DNA from: Trichostrongylus colubriformis
Taxonomy: Eukaryota; Nematoda; Chromadorea; Rhabditida; Trichostrongylidae
Assembly (NCBI GenBank): GCA_963978905.1
Contig: OZ022260.1
Coordinates: forward strand, 42,987,551 to 43,051,550
DNA length: 64,000 nt
Reading direction: 5' to 3'
Under the pieces are notes generated by a model. It was given only the letters and a program-made list of their open reading frames with translations, was not told the origin of the DNA and did not search any database. How positions within the stretch are numbered: position 1 is the stretch's first letter; the number at the start of each line of letters is the position of its first letter. Shown here piece by piece: positions 61,437-64,000 of this stretch. The position numbers were made by a program, and so were the translations under genes.

Positions 61437-62410
61437 GCTACACAATTCATGGTCGTAAAACAGTGTTTGTGGGAGCTACTGCTGTCTCAGATCATCTTTC
61501 ACCTCTGTTACCAGCTATCGTACTCAGAACACGAAAACCCTGATTATTGTGGGCAAGAACTAAGCTGTATTCATATGGAATGGCTCTCCCTTCGTTGGAG
61601 CCTTATTATTAGAATGTAGGGGAATTATGGCCGTCAAATCACTCCAATTCTAAAGCCTATCATAATTAAACAATCGAAGGACTCAATAAAGCAAACGCTA
61701 TCATTTTATAGATCAGAAGGTGCTCCATCGCATATATAAATCTTGCCGAATAATGAATAGGATGTTGTGAAACATAGACGATAAAAAACGGTAAGAACTT
61801 GTTGCACAACAAAATAAATCACGCAATTCACAGTTTTCCTGCTTTGGAATTCGATCAAGAATTAATCTACCAGCATTCCGATGCAGATTGAGGCCGCGTC
61901 GACAGTACGGTGCTCACTCTGAAAAATATTAACTATGACACCTTCTCCCTTTAAAACTTTCAGAACTCTTCGACAAACTATCCCTCTCTCTAATCGCTGT
62001 TATTCAATCATCCAGAAATTTCTGCGTTGGATGCTCCTGCATTTTTCACAAAGCAGTGTATCGATCGAGATTGGCTTAGCTTCAGTTATTCATGATATTT
62101 CTACAATTTCTCTTTTGCAGTCTTAATCGTGATTATATTAAGTTGTCCCGAAAGTAATGAGACAAATGCAGTGGTGAGATTCAACAGCATATATGTTTGG
62201 ACGTTGAAGTCGTGAAAGGACAAAATTCCGGAATTCGGTTGTTGGAGGCCCGTGCATATACGCGCAAACGGAAATATAGTCCACATTGTCTTCATCTTTC
62301 ACAAGCGTGACGGAGATTGATGAGAAGAAAACGCTATATCGGGCAGCTTTCCTTCTACACTACCGTTCCGGCAAATCGCGGATGAGGCCTATCGGCTCTT
62401 GCTGGGGGAA
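61437..62410. repeat. Local tandem duplication, unit 2
   Basis: Uninterrupted version of unit 1, running into the complete mariner at 62138. Shared blocks include GAACACGAAAACCCTGATTA and CTACCAGCATTCC. Confidence 0.7.
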
Positions 62411-62684
62411 ATGAAGGATCAAGCACCTTCTCCAGACGTGCTTAGATGGTACGGCAAGTTCGAGAGATGTCTTGAAAATGTGGTCGAGCGGGACATCCAC
62501 CTACGCAAAAGAAGAAGCTTATTCTCGCCATTTGTGAAGATTGACTTGACATTACAGTGCGCGAGATTGCGGCCTCCTCGGTTGCTCCTCAATCCACGGT
62601 ACATGATGTTCTTCGTGAGTCAGGTGAAGTGGTAGTATTACGTAGTACATCGACATTTATCTCATTACTTTCGGAACAACCTAA
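62138..62684. mobile_element. Mariner family 2, complete non-autonomous copy (547 bp)
   Basis: Inverted ends of about 28 bp (TTAAGTTGTCCCGAAAGTAA and complement of TTAGGTTGTTCCGAAAGTAA) with TA on both sides (62136-62137, 62685-62686). It contains helix-turn-helix remains (REIAASSVAPQSTVHDVLRE, about 62557-62616) in broken frames; the catalytic domain is absent. Confidence 0.75.
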
Positions 62685-62699
62685 TAATTAAGGGAATAA

Positions 62700-64000
62700 T
62701 AACGGCCCGTGTCCTGCAGTGGACAACCCGGAAAGTCAGTGTGTTGATGCAAATGGGATGCAAGTATACACCGCAGCGTCGCGTATTTGAAACCGGGTTT
62801 TTTGTTTTTTCACCGATTATCGCTTCTAACCTTCGGTGTTCGTTACAAAGAGCTCATTTCTTTGCATCTTCCTCTTGTTTCGGACCCCTTCCGGTTCCTC
62901 TAAAGTAGTTTTTGTTTCCCCAGTGATTCGACTTACAGTGTGGAGCAATGAGATTCTTTTCCGTGCATGCAATACAGTACTAGCCTCGACGAAGTGTACT
63001 TGTTTCAAAGTGCATCTGGAATAGGAGACTGGAGATGTCTCCCGTACAGAGTCTTGTGGCGCTTGGTTAGGACTGGAGAACGTTCAGTTACTGCTTCTGA
63101 CCAAATACTGGTGCACATACGACTCTCGTAAGAAAGGTATGGGGACGGGTAACAGAATTCCTGTGCCTGAATTGGAGCCGCTTCTCGACCATTCCTTAAT
63201 TTTTTGATTTCCCATATATAAACCATATGAAAGGTTGGAATGGTTTCAGAAAATTTGTATACACTCATGGAGCTCGATGTTTGGTCTTGACTACGACGAT
63301 CGGGCTTTGATAACCACATTTGACTTCTGACAACACGTTCAAATGAATTCAGCGTGCTGAAGTCTGTTAATTGGTATATTTTCGCATCTCCTGAGTGAAC
63401 AAACTGCATGAACCGACAGTTAATTCTATCAAATATGTTTCTGAAGTCAGAAGTTGTGGTGGTAGTGCTGAAAGCATCATGCAAGCCTCACACTGATCCG
63501 AAAATGGTCGAAGGTTCGAGCGCGCTTTTTGTGTTATTAGATCGATTAAAAAGTATCGGCCGGTCTAGGTTTCCTATCTTTGGTGAATCTTATGCATCTG
63601 ACCCTGTACAGTTTTAAGGTAGCTCATCCTTTGATGTCGGGGTTGGCGTCATCGACGATAGCGATGCGACCTTTGGTCGCTTTTTCACTGTTTTTTTTTT
63701 CCACGGCTATGTGCAGTTCTCGTTCATAGAGTTTTCGTCGTCTACGCATACCATAGGCCACGAAAAAGGGTCAAAGGATACATCATTTTCAACTATTGTC
63801 TATATTGACGTGAACTTGAGCAGCTACCATTTTGTTATCCACATCTGGAACATCCCCAAAGCTAGTCGTCACGTCTCGACTTAACTGCGATGCTTTTCCC
63901 AGAGGTTCTTGGACATCAAGTACCATCATTCATAAACGTAGCTTTTCTACAGTTCGAAAAAAGCGTTACAATAACGCCTCATACGACAATAAAGACAATA
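62700..64000. repeat. Dispersed repeat X, copy 3 (continues past the window)
   Basis: Longest uninterrupted copy; 62700-63590 matches copies 1 and 2, and 63590-64000 matches 24596-25010. The longest frame, 63005-63484 on the minus strand (159 residues), is only partly shared with the other copies and has no recognised motif. Confidence 0.6.

Overview
The window looks like nuclear DNA of a clade V parasitic nematode, most likely a strongylid of the hookworm type. Signs are introns ending in short TTTCAG/TTTAG acceptors, a trans-splice-like acceptor 3 bases before the only complete start codon, and a repeat load of Penelope-like elements, CR1-like LINEs, mariner elements and a BEL-like LTR element with a phlebovirus-type envelope gene. 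The species assignment is inference; no search was run.

Only one gene family is recognisable in detail: fatty-acid amide hydrolase 2 (FAAH2, amidase-signature family). It is present three times on the + strand. Copy A (658-14947) is the last nine exons of a gene whose first exons lie left of the window. Copy B (31704-55813) is complete: 13 exons joined in phase to 524 residues, with an N-terminal membrane segment and the Lys126-Ser201-Ser225 triad. A short relic (20707-22512) lies between them, carrying one intact exon and pieces of two others. Copies A and B sit in a segmental duplication about 40.8 kb apart that includes introns and at least 2.7 kb of downstream DNA. They differ at about 22 of 367 shared residues.

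Layout: 1-14947 copy A, with Penelope-like and mariner insertions in the 8.2-kb intron; 14948-17750 duplicated downstream DNA with two unrecognised conserved reading frames; 17960-25010 mariner remnant, a dispersed repeat family ('X') and the FAAH2 relic; 25100-29296 a decayed CR1-like LINE; 29297-31703 upstream DNA of copy B; 31704-55813 copy B. Its first intron holds a young, pol-less BEL-like element (31917-36574, antisense, near-identical LTRs, GTGTT target duplication). Its tenth intron holds one Penelope-like element nested in another. 55814-58280 is duplicated downstream DNA. 58545-62690 is a local tandem duplication carrying a 1.3-kb foldback palindrome, a truncated LINE and mariner copies. 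62700-64000 is another X repeat.

The two paralogues give natural empty sites, so most insertions can be placed after the duplication by reading one copy against the other. All exon boundaries come from reading conserved protein and splice signals by eye; no RNA evidence is available here.
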